Positions 53,260-61,298 of a stretch of DNA of 64,000 nt are shown here, piece after piece. The stretch comes from an uncultured Granulosicoccaceae bacterium (GTDB lineage: Bacteria > Pseudomonadota > Gammaproteobacteria > Granulosicoccales > Granulosicoccaceae): positions 62,001 to 126,000 of the forward strand of contig CALAJN010000007.1 in NCBI GenBank assembly GCA_937922675.1, read 5' to 3'. The notes beneath the pieces are model-generated. The model was not told where the DNA came from, searched no databases, and saw only the letters and a program-made list of their open reading frames with translations. Position numbers and translations under genes: made by a program. How positions within the stretch are numbered: position 1 is the first letter of the stretch; each line of letters opens with the position of its first letter.

Positions 53260-54165
53260 GTGAACAGCGCAGTTAGCGAGACAATCTTGCCTGCTTCAGG
53301 TCTACTTACGCTGGAACAGGGCATTCGGTTGGCCGCTGCGAGCTTCGAGCAGGCTCAGCTTACCTATGGGCACGGCACCGACAATGCACTCGACGAGGCG
53401 GCATGGTTGATCGCTCATGCACGTGGACTGTCGCCTTTGGATACACCTAACTACGCTGACACCTTGTCCATGCCTGAACGTGAGGCGATCGAGGCGCTTT
53501 TGCGCCAACGTATCGAGTCTCGTTCGCCTGCCGCTTATCTCACAGGACGCGCGTGGTTTGCAGGGCATGAGTTTGTGTGTGATGCGCGCGCGCTGGTACC
53601 TCGATCGCCCTTTGCCGAGTTCATCGCGCAGAATTTCTACGGCATGCTTGATCATGTATTCGAGCCACGCCTCCTGGACCTGTGTACCGGAGGCGGTTGC
53701 ATCGCTATTGCCGCAGCGTTGGCGAGGCCAGATGCCAGGGTCGACGCGAGCGACCTGTCGTGTGACGCTCTCGCTCTTGCTCGTGAGAATGTGGTGTTAC
53801 ATCAGCTCGAACAGCGGGTGAGTTTGTTGGAAGGGTCGCTGTTTGAGCCGATCGACAAGCGATACGACCTCATCATGTCCAACCCACCGTATGTGGATGC
53901 AGCCGACATTGCTGCAATGCCTCAGGAATTCAGGCATGAACCTGCCATGGGACTCGGTGCAGGGTATGACGGTCTGGATATCGTGGCACCCATGCTTGCC
54001 AAGGCAGCTAATTACCTGACTGATACCGGTTGGTTGGTCGTCGAGGTTGGCAATAGTGCAGCGGCCGTTGAACAACGCTGGCCGGAGCTTGACATCACCT
54101 GGCTGGAGTTCAGCAGCGGAGGGGCGGGCGTGTTTGCTGTGCAGCGTGCTGCTCTTGTGAATTGA
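53260..54165 (+). CDS. prmB: Ribosomal protein uL3 N5-glutamine methyltransferase
   Basis: A 301-residue SAM-dependent methyltransferase of the HemK/PrmB group. The helical N-terminal domain (DNALDEAAWLIAHARGLSPL) precedes the SAM site LLDLCTGGGCIAIAAALARP and the catalytic NPPYVD motif at about residue 206. RRVPRSP-type residues LVPRSPFAEFI favour PrmB over PrmC, which has VLVPRPETE. It modifies a Gln of L3 during ribosome assembly. The start is a GTG at 53260, divergent from the SCO gene with 59 bases between them. Confidence 0.93.
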   Translation: MNSAVSETILPASGLLTLEQGIRLAAASFEQAQLTYGHGTDNALDEAAWLIAHARGLSPLDTPNYADTLSMPEREAIEALLRQRIESRSPAAYLTGRAWFAGHEFVCDARALVPRSPFAEFIAQNFYGMLDHVFEPRLLDLCTGGGCIAIAAALARPDARVDASDLSCDALALARENVVLHQLEQRVSLLEGSLFEPIDKRYDLIMSNPPYVDAADIAAMPQEFRHEPAMGLGAGYDGLDIVAPMLAKAANYLTDTGWLVVEVGNSAAAVEQRWPELDITWLEFSSGGAGVFAVQRAALVN

Positions 54166-54199
54166 CTGACCCCGATTAACTAATCCTGAAATAAAACAC

Positions 54200-54219
54200 G
54201 GCTGGCACGAGTGCCAGCC
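54200..54219 (-). terminator. Intrinsic terminator of the PagP-like gene
   Basis: A perfect nine-pair hairpin GGCTGGCAC-TC-GTGCCAGCC is followed on the minus strand by GTGTTTTATTT. It lies about 55 bases after the stop of the minus-strand gene ending at 54273 and may also act, less well, for prmB on the plus strand. Confidence 0.75.
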
Positions 54220-54272
54220 GAACGGGGGTAATCCTTGGTGGTGCCTGACTCTGGCTCGTGGCCAAGTGATCG

Positions 54273-54773
54273 CTACTTGAGGCCGATCTTCAGCTGAAAC
54301 CAGACAACGGGGTTGTTCTTTTGATCGCCAAAGTCGACTGCAGGCGAGCCACTGATGTTGAGCACGGCGCGCGGACTGATTGTCAGTTCGACCGCTGGAA
54401 GAGGCAGCACTCTGGTGTCGACGCCATCGTCGCCATCCCGAGCGAGCTTGAACTGCTTCTGGATGATTGTTGCACCGAGAATCAGGCGCACGCGGTTGTT
54501 GAAAACGCGACGTGTCGCGTAGTTCACGCCAAGATACTTGGCCTGATATCCGAAGCTGTCGGACAGGGTGCCAATGTGAAAGCCGACGGCTTTGCTGGGC
54601 GAGTATTCCCAACCCACGCCAGGTGTGAAATCGTTTCGTTCGTCTGAATTATCGAAGTGCCATGCAAAGGTGTTGAACACCAGATAGCTGTCGTCAGCAT
54701 GGCTGTTGCCAGCAGAAAAAAGCAGTGCCGCCCCGAGGCAAAGCGTGCGGATCATGGCGATTCGCTTGTTCAT
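54273..54773 (-). CDS. Outer-membrane beta-barrel protein, PagP-like
   Basis: A 166-residue exported protein with a signal peptide (cleavage near residue 26, SHA-DD). The mature part has alternating aromatic/polar strands, TFAWHFDN, GVGWEYSPSKAVGFHIG, YQAKYLGVNYATRRV, RLILGATIIQKQF, PLPAVELTI and VVWFQLKIGLK, enough for an eight-strand barrel. His39 in AWHF and the Asp72-Ser73 pair in LSDSFG could correspond to the His/Asp/Ser residues of the lipid A palmitoyltransferase PagP. The LPLPAVEL strand is also PagP-like. Overall identity is low, so PagP function is a hypothesis. ATG 54773 fits the signal peptide. Confidence 0.6.
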   Translation of the reverse strand: MNKRIAMIRTLCLGAALLFSAGNSHADDSYLVFNTFAWHFDNSDERNDFTPGVGWEYSPSKAVGFHIGTLSDSFGYQAKYLGVNYATRRVFNNRVRLILGATIIQKQFKLARDGDDGVDTRVLPLPAVELTISPRAVLNISGSPAVDFGDQKNNPVVWFQLKIGLK

Positions 54774-55115
54774 AACTTCTCCGTTGCTACGCCGCTCTGA
54801 TGGCGGCTTGTTGTGGCTGGAAACTTCCTGCGTCAGGAAGATGTCGCGCACTGTAGCGATACGGGTTCGAGGGTGCTGTCTACCGCGTCACGGAGATGAT
54901 TAGATTTTATTTCAAGGACTTACGTGTGTTTCTCTGTGAGTCAAACTACCGTCACCATGTTGGCGACGGTGCTAAGTGATTGTCTTTACGACAAAAATGA
55001 CAGATCTTCGGCGATTGCCATGGACAGAGCAGCCTTTGGGTTGGGAGGCGGTAGCCGCCTTTTCAGCGGTTGGCCGTTGATCTGATATGTGAACCCGACG
55101 ACGTTTGCAACGCGG
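54774..55115. other. Intergenic region with two hairpins
   Basis: About 340 bases between two minus-strand genes. It contains an inverted repeat CTTCCTG-CGT-CAGGAAG at 54824-54840, placed 50-70 bases upstream of the PagP-like start and thus a possible operator, and GGCGG-TAG-CCGCC followed by TTTT at 55047-55063, which reads as a small plus-strand terminator although no gene precedes it on that strand. No coding sequence was recognised. Confidence 0.5.
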
Positions 55116-55736
55116 TTACAGCGAGGCAGATACCTTCGATGCTTCCGCTGACTCGAGTTCGGTCTCAATATCCTCGATCACCAGATCGAACACGCGCTCG
55201 GCAAAGGCATCCCACTCGGAGTTCAGGCGGTTGCTGTTGTTATCCGGCATGGAGACGCGGATCTTCATAAGGGTTCCCTTGTGCTCACTTTGATAGAGCA
55301 TCGTGAACGAGGCAAGATTCTCGCGCAGGTAGGTCGCATGGACCCGGGCGGTGGTGCGTGCGCCCTGGGCGCGGGTGGCAGCCCCGAGCAGGTCGAAATT
55401 GGAGTAGTGCCCCTGGCTAACGGCCTCGGTAATCGCCTGGATGGTAGCGCGGGTCGAGCCTAGTACAAGGGCCTCATGGGCGAGTTCGGCGTTTTCCTCG
55501 GCCACTGGATAGACGTAGACGTCCGCCAAACGCTTCTTGGACGCATTTCGGTAGCGAAACGAGAATCCACCGCTTTCGTCATCAAAGTGCTTGTAACCAT
55601 CAAACTGAAAGGATGCGATGGTCTCAGGGAGAGTGCCAATCAGACTTGGTACGACAGTCTGGCGCTCGCCAGTGGCTGCGCAAGCGGTGGCCAGCGCCGA
55701 CGCCAGCGCGATGGCCATGACTTTCAGCCAGGCCAT
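55116..55736 (-). CDS. Probable lipoprotein, unknown function
   Basis: A 206-residue exported protein. From ATG 55736 the N-terminus MAWLKVMAIALASALATACA is a lipoprotein-type signal peptide with Cys at about residue 19. The mature domain has no family I recognise: SLIGTLPETIASFQFDGYKH, FDDESGGFSFRYRNASKKR, LADVYVYPVAEENAELAHEA and YLRENLASFTMLYQSEHKGT. It reads as an alpha/beta domain of the kind found in uncharacterised periplasmic proteins. An earlier start at 55802 would place 22 basic residues before the signal peptide. Function unknown. Confidence 0.7.
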   Translation of the reverse strand: MAWLKVMAIALASALATACAATGERQTVVPSLIGTLPETIASFQFDGYKHFDDESGGFSFRYRNASKKRLADVYVYPVAEENAELAHEALVLGSTRATIQAITEAVSQGHYSNFDLLGAATRAQGARTTARVHATYLRENLASFTMLYQSEHKGTLMKIRVSMPDNNSNRLNSEWDAFAERVFDLVIEDIETELESAEASKVSASL

Positions 55737-55853
55737 GCTCAGCGGTGAGGCGTGGCGAGATCGAGTTGAACGCAGGTACATCGCGAGATCCGTGTCAGGC
55801 AAACTTGTGACAGGATTCGCAAGATCTGTTCCCGCGTCCGGCTGAGGTATTTG

Positions 55854-56123
55854 CTATTCGTCGATACGCCGAAAGCGGGACTGGCTTTGGCCGTCTATGG
55901 TTACTGTCTCGTTGAACAGATCGAGTGGCCGCACCCACAGCCCGTGCGCACCGTAAAGTGCGCGGTACAGCACCAAAAACTCCTCGGTCTCAGAGTGTTG
56001 GACCAGGTCGACGACCTGATACTGAGGGCCTTTGTAGTGCTGATACAGGCCGGGCAGGGGGGCACCTGCCATGGTGTGTTGATCTGCCACGGGTGTTCTT
56101 GTCTCGTCTTCGTTGTCGGCCAT
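55854..56123 (-). CDS. DUF1653 family protein
   Basis: An 89-residue cytoplasmic protein. The DUF1653 domain fills the C-terminal two thirds: GLYQHYKGPQYQVVDLVQHS, ETEEFLVLYRALYGAHGLWV, RPLDLFNETVTIDG, and RFRRI. The family is widespread and uncharacterised, with a small SH3-like barrel expected. ATG 56123 is chosen over a TTG at 56135; this leaves 22 bases to the divergent lipoprotein gene. Confidence 0.85.
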   Translation of the reverse strand: MADNEDETRTPVADQHTMAGAPLPGLYQHYKGPQYQVVDLVQHSETEEFLVLYRALYGAHGLWVRPLDLFNETVTIDGQSQSRFRRIDE

Positions 56124-56145
56124 GTTGAGCTGCAAAGTGATTCAG

Positions 56146-56784
56146 GTGAAAAGAGGGCGCCGAGCCTGCAGGCTTGTCGCGCGTATGAGTCTACTGCTCG
56201 TCTTTGCTGTAACGGCCGGCTGTGCCACCTCACCGCCGAAGAACCCGGACGACGTGTGCTCGATCTTCGAGCAGAAACGCCGTTGGTACAAGGACGCCAC
56301 GCGCGCCGAGAAAAAGTGGGGCAACTCAATGCATATCCCCATGGCTTTCATGTACCAGGAGTCCTTGTTTCGTGCCAAGGCGCGTCCACCGAGAACGCGC
56401 GTCCTGTGGATCATTCCGTGGCGCCGCCCAACGACAGCCTACGGCTATGCGCAAGCGGTGAACGGCACCTGGCGTGACTACATCGATGCCACAGGTGAAT
56501 ATTGGCGCGAGCGCCATGACTTTGGCGACGCAACGGACTTCATACACTGGTACATGCTGGAGGCGGTTCGCCGGAACGGTATCTCGCGCAGCGACGCCTA
56601 CTCGCTCTATCTGAATTACCACGAGGGTATAGCGGGCTACGCCACAGGCACTCACAAGCAGAAGGCCTGGTTGCTCAAGGCTGCGACTGCCGTACAACAG
56701 CGCTCGCAACGCTACCACCGTCAATACACCGCTTGTGAGGCGGAGCTTGCGAAGGGGTTTTGGGCGCGCCTGTTCGGCTGGTGA
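56146..56784 (+). CDS. Lytic transglycosylase-like (SLT domain) lipoprotein
   Basis: A 212-residue protein starting at a GTG. The signal peptide (basic VKRGRRACRLVAR, then SLLLVFAVTAGC) ends in a lipobox. The domain shows NSMHIPMAFMYQESLFRAKA with the candidate catalytic Glu in the QES motif, TTAYGYAQAVNGTWRDYIDA in place of the usual GLMQ, and LYLNYHEGIAGYATG. This is the layout of SLT/lysozyme-fold proteins that cleave peptidoglycan at the outer-membrane face. Highly similar proteins are common in marine gammaproteobacteria and usually unnamed. A start further upstream would overlap the divergent DUF1653 gene. Confidence 0.85.
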   Translation: MKRGRRACRLVARMSLLLVFAVTAGCATSPPKNPDDVCSIFEQKRRWYKDATRAEKKWGNSMHIPMAFMYQESLFRAKARPPRTRVLWIIPWRRPTTAYGYAQAVNGTWRDYIDATGEYWRERHDFGDATDFIHWYMLEAVRRNGISRSDAYSLYLNYHEGIAGYATGTHKQKAWLLKAATAVQQRSQRYHRQYTACEAELAKGFWARLFGW

Positions 56785-56848
56785 TGCGTCGTTCGGCTCG
56801 CACTGATCGCAGGCTTTGTTAATCTGGCGTCAAAACCGAGGAGCAGGC

Positions 56849-57139
56849 ATGGGCCTTTTCAGTAAATTGTTCGGTGGTGGCAGTCAGGACGCGCCGACGG
56901 AGTCGGAACCGGTTGAGCACGAGGGCTGGATCTTGGTAGCCGCACCGATCAGCGAAGGCGGGCAGTACCGAACGGCGGGTGTGATCCGCCGTGAGGTAGA
57001 CGGCGAGATCAAGGAGTCTCGCTTTATCCGGGCAGACAATCACGCATCGCGTGATGCCGCGGTTGAGCATTCCTTGCGCAAAGCCCGACAAATCGTGGAC
57101 GAGCAGGGACTTGGCCTCCTGAAGCGCGAGCAGGTTTGA
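56849..57139 (+). CDS. HlyU-family protein
   Basis: A 96-residue soluble protein: MGLFSKLFGGGSQ at the N-terminus, then ILVAAPISEGGQYRTAGVIR, ESRFIRADNHASRDAAVEHS and KARQIVDEQGLGLL. This matches the small HlyU-like family (Pfam HlyU), which is different from the winged-helix HlyU of Vibrio, and whose role in regulation is only presumed. ATG 56849 has GAGGAG six to seven bases upstream, a strong ribosome site. Confidence 0.87.
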   Translation: MGLFSKLFGGGSQDAPTESEPVEHEGWILVAAPISEGGQYRTAGVIRREVDGEIKESRFIRADNHASRDAAVEHSLRKARQIVDEQGLGLLKREQV

Positions 57140-57169
57140 CGCAAGCGTCAAGCCGGATTGCCTGATCGG

Positions 57170-58693
57170 ATGCAGCGTCACAATGGCATCGCATGGATAG
57201 TCGCGCTGGCCGGGTGGTTGTTGCCATGCGCGTTGCTTGCACAGGCGCTTGAACTCCGTAAACCACCGGTACCAGTGGCGCCTTCAACAACGGATACCGT
57301 ACGGGTAGCCATCGTTGATTCCGGTGTCGATTACAGCCTGCCACTGATTTACGCATCACTGGCGCGTCATGACAACATGGGTCTCGCAAGCCCCACCGCA
57401 GGAACCATACTCGGTATCGATTTTCGCGATCTCGACAATCGTCCCTGGGATCAGCGCCGCACGCGTGCAGGTATTCGTCGTCACGGTACGCGGGTGGCGT
57501 CGGTGTTATTGGCAGAGGCGCCCGCTGTAGAGCTTGTCCCGTATCGATTTCCGGGTCAGGACATGCGACTGATGCACGCGCTGGTAGAGCATGCTGCGGC
57601 CAACGACGTGCGCATCATTGGCCTGCCACTCGGCAGCGACAATCCTGATCAGTGGCGCGCGCTGGAGCGCGCCGCCAGAGCCCATCCGCGGGTTTTGTTT
57701 GTCGCATCCGCCGGTAACGATGGCCGCAATCTGGATCAACAGCCGCTCTATCCCGCGTCATTGCCGCTCGACAACATGCTCGTGGTCACGTCGGCTGATG
57801 ATTTTGGCAGGCCTTCGCCAGAGTCCGGTGTGGGCCGCACCACGGTGGACTATCTGGTGCCTGCCGAGGCTGTGCCGATCGTGAACTTTGGCGGGGAGCC
57901 GGGCATTGCCGCCGGGTCCAGCTACGCGGTACCACGTGTTGTAGCGATGGCTGCGCGGATGCTGCAACGGGAGCCCGACCTTGGTGCCACGGAGATCATC
58001 GCAGCGATACGTCAGACCCACGCCAATGGTGCCATGCCTCGTTATGTGGGACAGGGTTTGATTGTGGATCCCTTGCAGGATCAAGTCGGCGATCTGCAGT
58101 CTCTTGGCGCCCACGATAGCGAGCGTTTACGCAATGCCTTGTCAGTAGCTGGGACTGAACAGACAGTGAATACATCACAACAGCACAAACTGACCGTCGA
58201 CATTCTCATCCTTGATCAGCGCTGGAGTTCAGAGCGTGTGTCAACAGCATTGGGTGATGCTGCGACTATTCTTGCGGTGTGCAATATCCGTATAGAGGCA
58301 CGCCGTATTCTTCGCCCACCTCTTGCCGCCCATCCACGTTTGCAGGACTTGCATATTGGTGCTGCGCACACCTTGTTTTCACGTCTTGAGCGCGGCGGTC
58401 CAACACGGGTGCCAAGTCTGGTGTTTGCACGCGATACGCGTATGCAGACCGCCTTTGATGCCGAAGCCTTTGGGCGTGGCAATACGCGTCATCGTCCCTG
58501 GATGACCGACTCGGTGTGGCTGACCCTGGCGCTTGAAGATGACGGCATTGCGCTCGCGCACGAGCTTTATCACGTGCTCTCCAATGACGGCTCGCATGTA
58601 CAGACACCCGGTAACTTGATGCTGGCACGAACAACGGGTGACAACCGCGCCTTGAGCGAAGCTCAGTGCGAGCGATTGGTGCCGCTGCGCTGA
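57170..58693 (+). CDS. Secreted subtilisin-like (S8) peptidase with C-terminal metzincin-like motif
   Basis: A 507-residue exported protein (signal peptide MQRHNGIAWIVALAGWLLPC to ALLAQA). The N-terminal half is a subtilase: Asp in RVAIVDSGVDYS (about residue 50), His in RRHGTRVASVL (about 105), oxyanion region FVASAGNDG and the Ser in GSSYAVPRV (about 251; the usual GTSxAxP reads GSSYAVP). The C-terminal 180 residues contain LAHELYHVLSNDGSH (HExxH with a third His eight residues after the second) and PGNLM, an arrangement like the zinc site and Met-turn of bacterial metzincin-like proteins. Two proteolytic centres in one chain are therefore possible. ATG 57170 precedes a clean signal peptide. 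Confidence 0.85.
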   Translation: MQRHNGIAWIVALAGWLLPCALLAQALELRKPPVPVAPSTTDTVRVAIVDSGVDYSLPLIYASLARHDNMGLASPTAGTILGIDFRDLDNRPWDQRRTRAGIRRHGTRVASVLLAEAPAVELVPYRFPGQDMRLMHALVEHAAANDVRIIGLPLGSDNPDQWRALERAARAHPRVLFVASAGNDGRNLDQQPLYPASLPLDNMLVVTSADDFGRPSPESGVGRTTVDYLVPAEAVPIVNFGGEPGIAAGSSYAVPRVVAMAARMLQREPDLGATEIIAAIRQTHANGAMPRYVGQGLIVDPLQDQVGDLQSLGAHDSERLRNALSVAGTEQTVNTSQQHKLTVDILILDQRWSSERVSTALGDAATILAVCNIRIEARRILRPPLAAHPRLQDLHIGAAHTLFSRLERGGPTRVPSLVFARDTRMQTAFDAEAFGRGNTRHRPWMTDSVWLTLALEDDGIALAHELYHVLSNDGSHVQTPGNLMLARTTGDNRALSEAQCERLVPLR

Positions 58694-58728
58694 CAAGCAG
58701 GCTGTGATGCGGAGTTGTCCGGGTATGT

Positions 58729-59553
58729 TCAGGCGGGCGCCTCGCCCTTGCGCCACGCGAGAGCTGAGCCATTGAGAGATCGATCGCTGCGGGCGATCAG
58801 ATGCAACAGCGGATCAAGTCGATCAGTCGGGTCAGGTGACTCGGTGGCATGCTCTCCGGCAAACAGTCGTCGTCGTAGCGGTGTTCGCATAGGGCCTGGG
58901 TCATAGCCGTTGATGGCGATCAATGGGTGCCCATCTGCTGCTCGCTTGTGCTCGAACTCCTCAGCAAGTGCAAAGGCAAGGGCGCGCACGGCGCTCTTGG
59001 ATAATCCATACGCTCCCACATAGGCACCGACGCGATGGTCCAGTGGCCAGACGACGCTTGCCGCGTCGGACTTCTCCAGCAGTGGCAGGCAGGCGAGTGT
59101 CAGTGTTCGCGGCGCTGACACGTTGACCTTGAACACGCGATCAAAAGTGTCCATGTCGATACCGTTTTGCGGGGCTGACGGACCGGTCTCCACTGCGCAG
59201 TGCACGAGCGCGTCCAAACGGCCGAACTCGGCGTACAGCATTTCGGCGACGGCCCGCGCATCATCATTGTCATGCGATGCAAGATCCAGCTCTGCCATCG
59301 CGGGTGTTGCACTACCTGACTGCTCCAGGACATCGTAGAGCGTTTCAAGTTTTTTCAACTTGCGCCCCAGCATCACGACTGTGGCACCGCGTTGCGCAAG
59401 GGATTTGCACAGGCTGGTCCCGAGTCCACCGCTTGCGCCGGTGACCGCAACAATCCGATCGCCCAGAACGCCCGAGTCAGGCGTATCACCGAACTCGGGT
59501 ATCGGTCTGTGATCCGGTAAGTTTAGTGGCGGTGAGCTGTTCGAGGCAGGCAT
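58729..59553 (-). CDS. Short-chain dehydrogenase/reductase-like protein (YciK-like), catalytic Ser absent
   Basis: A 274-residue Rossmann-fold protein. RIVAVTGASGGLGTSLCKSL gives the nucleotide site, LVHCAVETGP replaces the NAG motif, and YGLSKSAVRALAFALAEEFE holds the Tyr and Lys of the YxxxK motif. The Ser expected 12-14 residues before the Tyr is missing: the strand reads ASVVWPLDHRVGAYVGAYG. The family (E. coli YciK) has no settled substrate; loss of Ser suggests weak or altered activity. ATG 59553 is preferred to an upstream codon at 59607. It is convergent with the S8 peptidase gene and divergent from yceI. Confidence 0.83.
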   Translation of the reverse strand: MPASNSSPPLNLPDHRPIPEFGDTPDSGVLGDRIVAVTGASGGLGTSLCKSLAQRGATVVMLGRKLKKLETLYDVLEQSGSATPAMAELDLASHDNDDARAVAEMLYAEFGRLDALVHCAVETGPSAPQNGIDMDTFDRVFKVNVSAPRTLTLACLPLLEKSDAASVVWPLDHRVGAYVGAYGLSKSAVRALAFALAEEFEHKRAADGHPLIAINGYDPGPMRTPLRRRLFAGEHATESPDPTDRLDPLLHLIARSDRSLNGSALAWRKGEAPA

Positions 59554-59693
59554 TATAGGGAACGCTTGTGGGTGTGCGATGTCAGCCAGTAACGGCGGTG
59601 AAACCATACAGAAGCCGCCTGCGACTCGCTACGTGAAAAAGCCGCCTGCCCCAATAATCGTTCACACAAAAGAAACTGCCAAGAGAAACCACG

Positions 59694-60326
59694 ATGAAAA
59701 CCACCAGGATTTTCAGCTACACCCAGTCGCGCCTGCTCCGCGGCCTGGTTCCCGGCTTCATGTTCGCCGCGCTATCGGTGTTGGCGCCCTCAGCGGCGAC
59801 AGCTGCCCCCGACAGCTACGACATAGATCCGACGCACACGGTGGTCGCGTTTCTCATTGACCACGTCGGCTTCTCTCGGGTGCTGGGGCGTTTTGATGAT
59901 GTGGAGGGAAGCTTTACCTATGACCCGGATACGCGGGAACTCTCGGATCTGGTCATCACGGTGGCAACGGCCAGTGTGTCCAGTGGCAACAAGGCGCGTG
60001 ACAATCACGTTCGCAAAAATGATTTCCTCAGTGTCAAGCGTCATCCGACGATGCAGTTCAAGGTCGATTCAGCGATCTTGCCTGCGGACGATGGTGGCGT
60101 GATCGAAGGCACGCTCACCTTGCTGGGTCAGACGCGTCCCTTGTCGCTTGATCTGCAAGTGAACAAGCTTGATGTCTATCCCTTCGGGCACAAGAAATTC
60201 ACCATCGGTGTGTCCGCCAAAGGTAGTTTGATGCGCAGCGAATACGGCATGAGCTACGGCGTGGCAAATGCGCTGGTGGGTGATGAGGTCGAGATGATCA
60301 TAGAGACCGAGGCCGTCATCCGGTAG
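59694..60326 (+). CDS. YceI-family periplasmic lipid-binding protein
   Basis: A 210-residue protein with a signal peptide (cleaved near residue 38, ATAAPDS). The YceI lipocalin-like barrel starts SYDIDPTHTVVAFLIDHVGF and continues RVLGRFDDVEGSFTYDPDTR, KARDNHVRKNDFLSVKRHPT, GTLTLLGQTRPLSLDL and SEYGMSYGVANALVGDEVEM. Members bind polyprenoids or fatty amides in the periplasm and are often base- or stress-induced; the ligand here is unknown. Confidence 0.93.
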   Translation: MKTTRIFSYTQSRLLRGLVPGFMFAALSVLAPSAATAAPDSYDIDPTHTVVAFLIDHVGFSRVLGRFDDVEGSFTYDPDTRELSDLVITVATASVSSGNKARDNHVRKNDFLSVKRHPTMQFKVDSAILPADDGGVIEGTLTLLGQTRPLSLDLQVNKLDVYPFGHKKFTIGVSAKGSLMRSEYGMSYGVANALVGDEVEMIIETEAVIR

Positions 60327-60356
60327 TGTTCGTCCAGTAGTGATCAACCAGTCGCG

Positions 60357-61295
60357 ATGATGAGTAGGTTGAGCTGGCGCCTCTGGGTTCGCGTTGTCGT
60401 GCCGCTGTGCCTTCTCGGTATGGTGCTGTGGTCTCTTGACGTGCAGCTGTTGCTTGAGACCTTTGCCGGTGTTTCCTCGCGGCATTTGCTACTCGGTACG
60501 CTTCTGGGATTGCTGTTGGTGCAGTGCCAGATCGTTCTGTCCGCCTGGCGTTGGGCTACAACTGCAAAATCGCTCGGTCAGCTATTGAGCCTGTCAGATG
60601 CCGTGCGTGAGTACTACCTGGCCACGCTGATCAACCAGACGCTGCCCGGGGGTGTGGTTGGTGATGCTGCACGTGTTGTGCGTAGCCGTGAGCAGAGTGG
60701 GTTCACAGTTGCCGTTCAGAGTGTGTTGATCGAGCGCCTGGCGGGTCAGGTGGTGCTCGCCCTGCTTGTCGGTGTTGGACTTGTTGCCTGGCCCCTCGTC
60801 GTCGACGCCGGGCGACCGCAGGGGGCTTGGGCCTTGCTGGGTAGCCTTGTGTGTATCGCTTTGTTGGGGTGTGTCGTCGTGATCGGTTTGGGTCGCAGGG
60901 CGCGCGGTCGCCTCGGGCGTTTCGCCGTAGGCTTGTGGCCCGCGCTGCATCGTGCATGGGTTGCAGAAGGTGCCTGGCAGGTGCAGTTGCTGCTCAGCCT
61001 TGCGATTGTGTCCAGCTATCTGGCACTGTTTGCCGTGGCCGGCCAGACACTCGGCGCACCTGTGCCGTGGATCGGCCTTCTGAGCATTGTTCCACTGACC
61101 CTTTTGACCATGTTGCTGCCGATCTCCACGGGTGGCTGGGGCGTTCGAGAAGCGGCTGCCGCCATACTCTGGCCGGTGGTGGGGCTCTCGGCAGAATCCG
61201 GGGTCGCTACCAGCGTCTTCTACGGACTGCTTTGCCTGATAGGTAGTCTGCCAGGAGGGCTGTTCGTTGTCAGGCGACGTGCGCTCGCAGGCTAG
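60357..61295 (+). CDS. YbhN/LPG-synthase-TM family membrane protein
   Basis: A 312-residue polytopic membrane protein of the lysylphosphatidylglycerol synthase transmembrane family (UPF0104). Characteristic parts are LSAWRWATTAKSLG, REYYLATLINQTLPGGVVGD followed by AARVVRSREQ, IERLAGQVVLALLVGVGL and PISTGGWGVREAAAAILWPV. It has about eight helices and lacks the C-terminal lysyltransferase domain. Related proteins are proposed lipid flippases or glycolipid-related. It lies next to a CDP-alcohol phosphatidyltransferase gene (convergent, three bases apart), so a phospholipid theme is possible. Confidence 0.88.
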   Translation: MMSRLSWRLWVRVVVPLCLLGMVLWSLDVQLLLETFAGVSSRHLLLGTLLGLLLVQCQIVLSAWRWATTAKSLGQLLSLSDAVREYYLATLINQTLPGGVVGDAARVVRSREQSGFTVAVQSVLIERLAGQVVLALLVGVGLVAWPLVVDAGRPQGAWALLGSLVCIALLGCVVVIGLGRRARGRLGRFAVGLWPALHRAWVAEGAWQVQLLLSLAIVSSYLALFAVAGQTLGAPVPWIGLLSIVPLTLLTMLLPISTGGWGVREAAAAILWPVVGLSAESGVATSVFYGLLCLIGSLPGGLFVVRRRALAG

Positions 61296-61298
61296 GAT

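Noticed and set aside
54860-54885. GGGTTCGAGGG resembling a tRNA T-loop
   Set aside because: No acceptor, D or anticodon stems could be formed around it.
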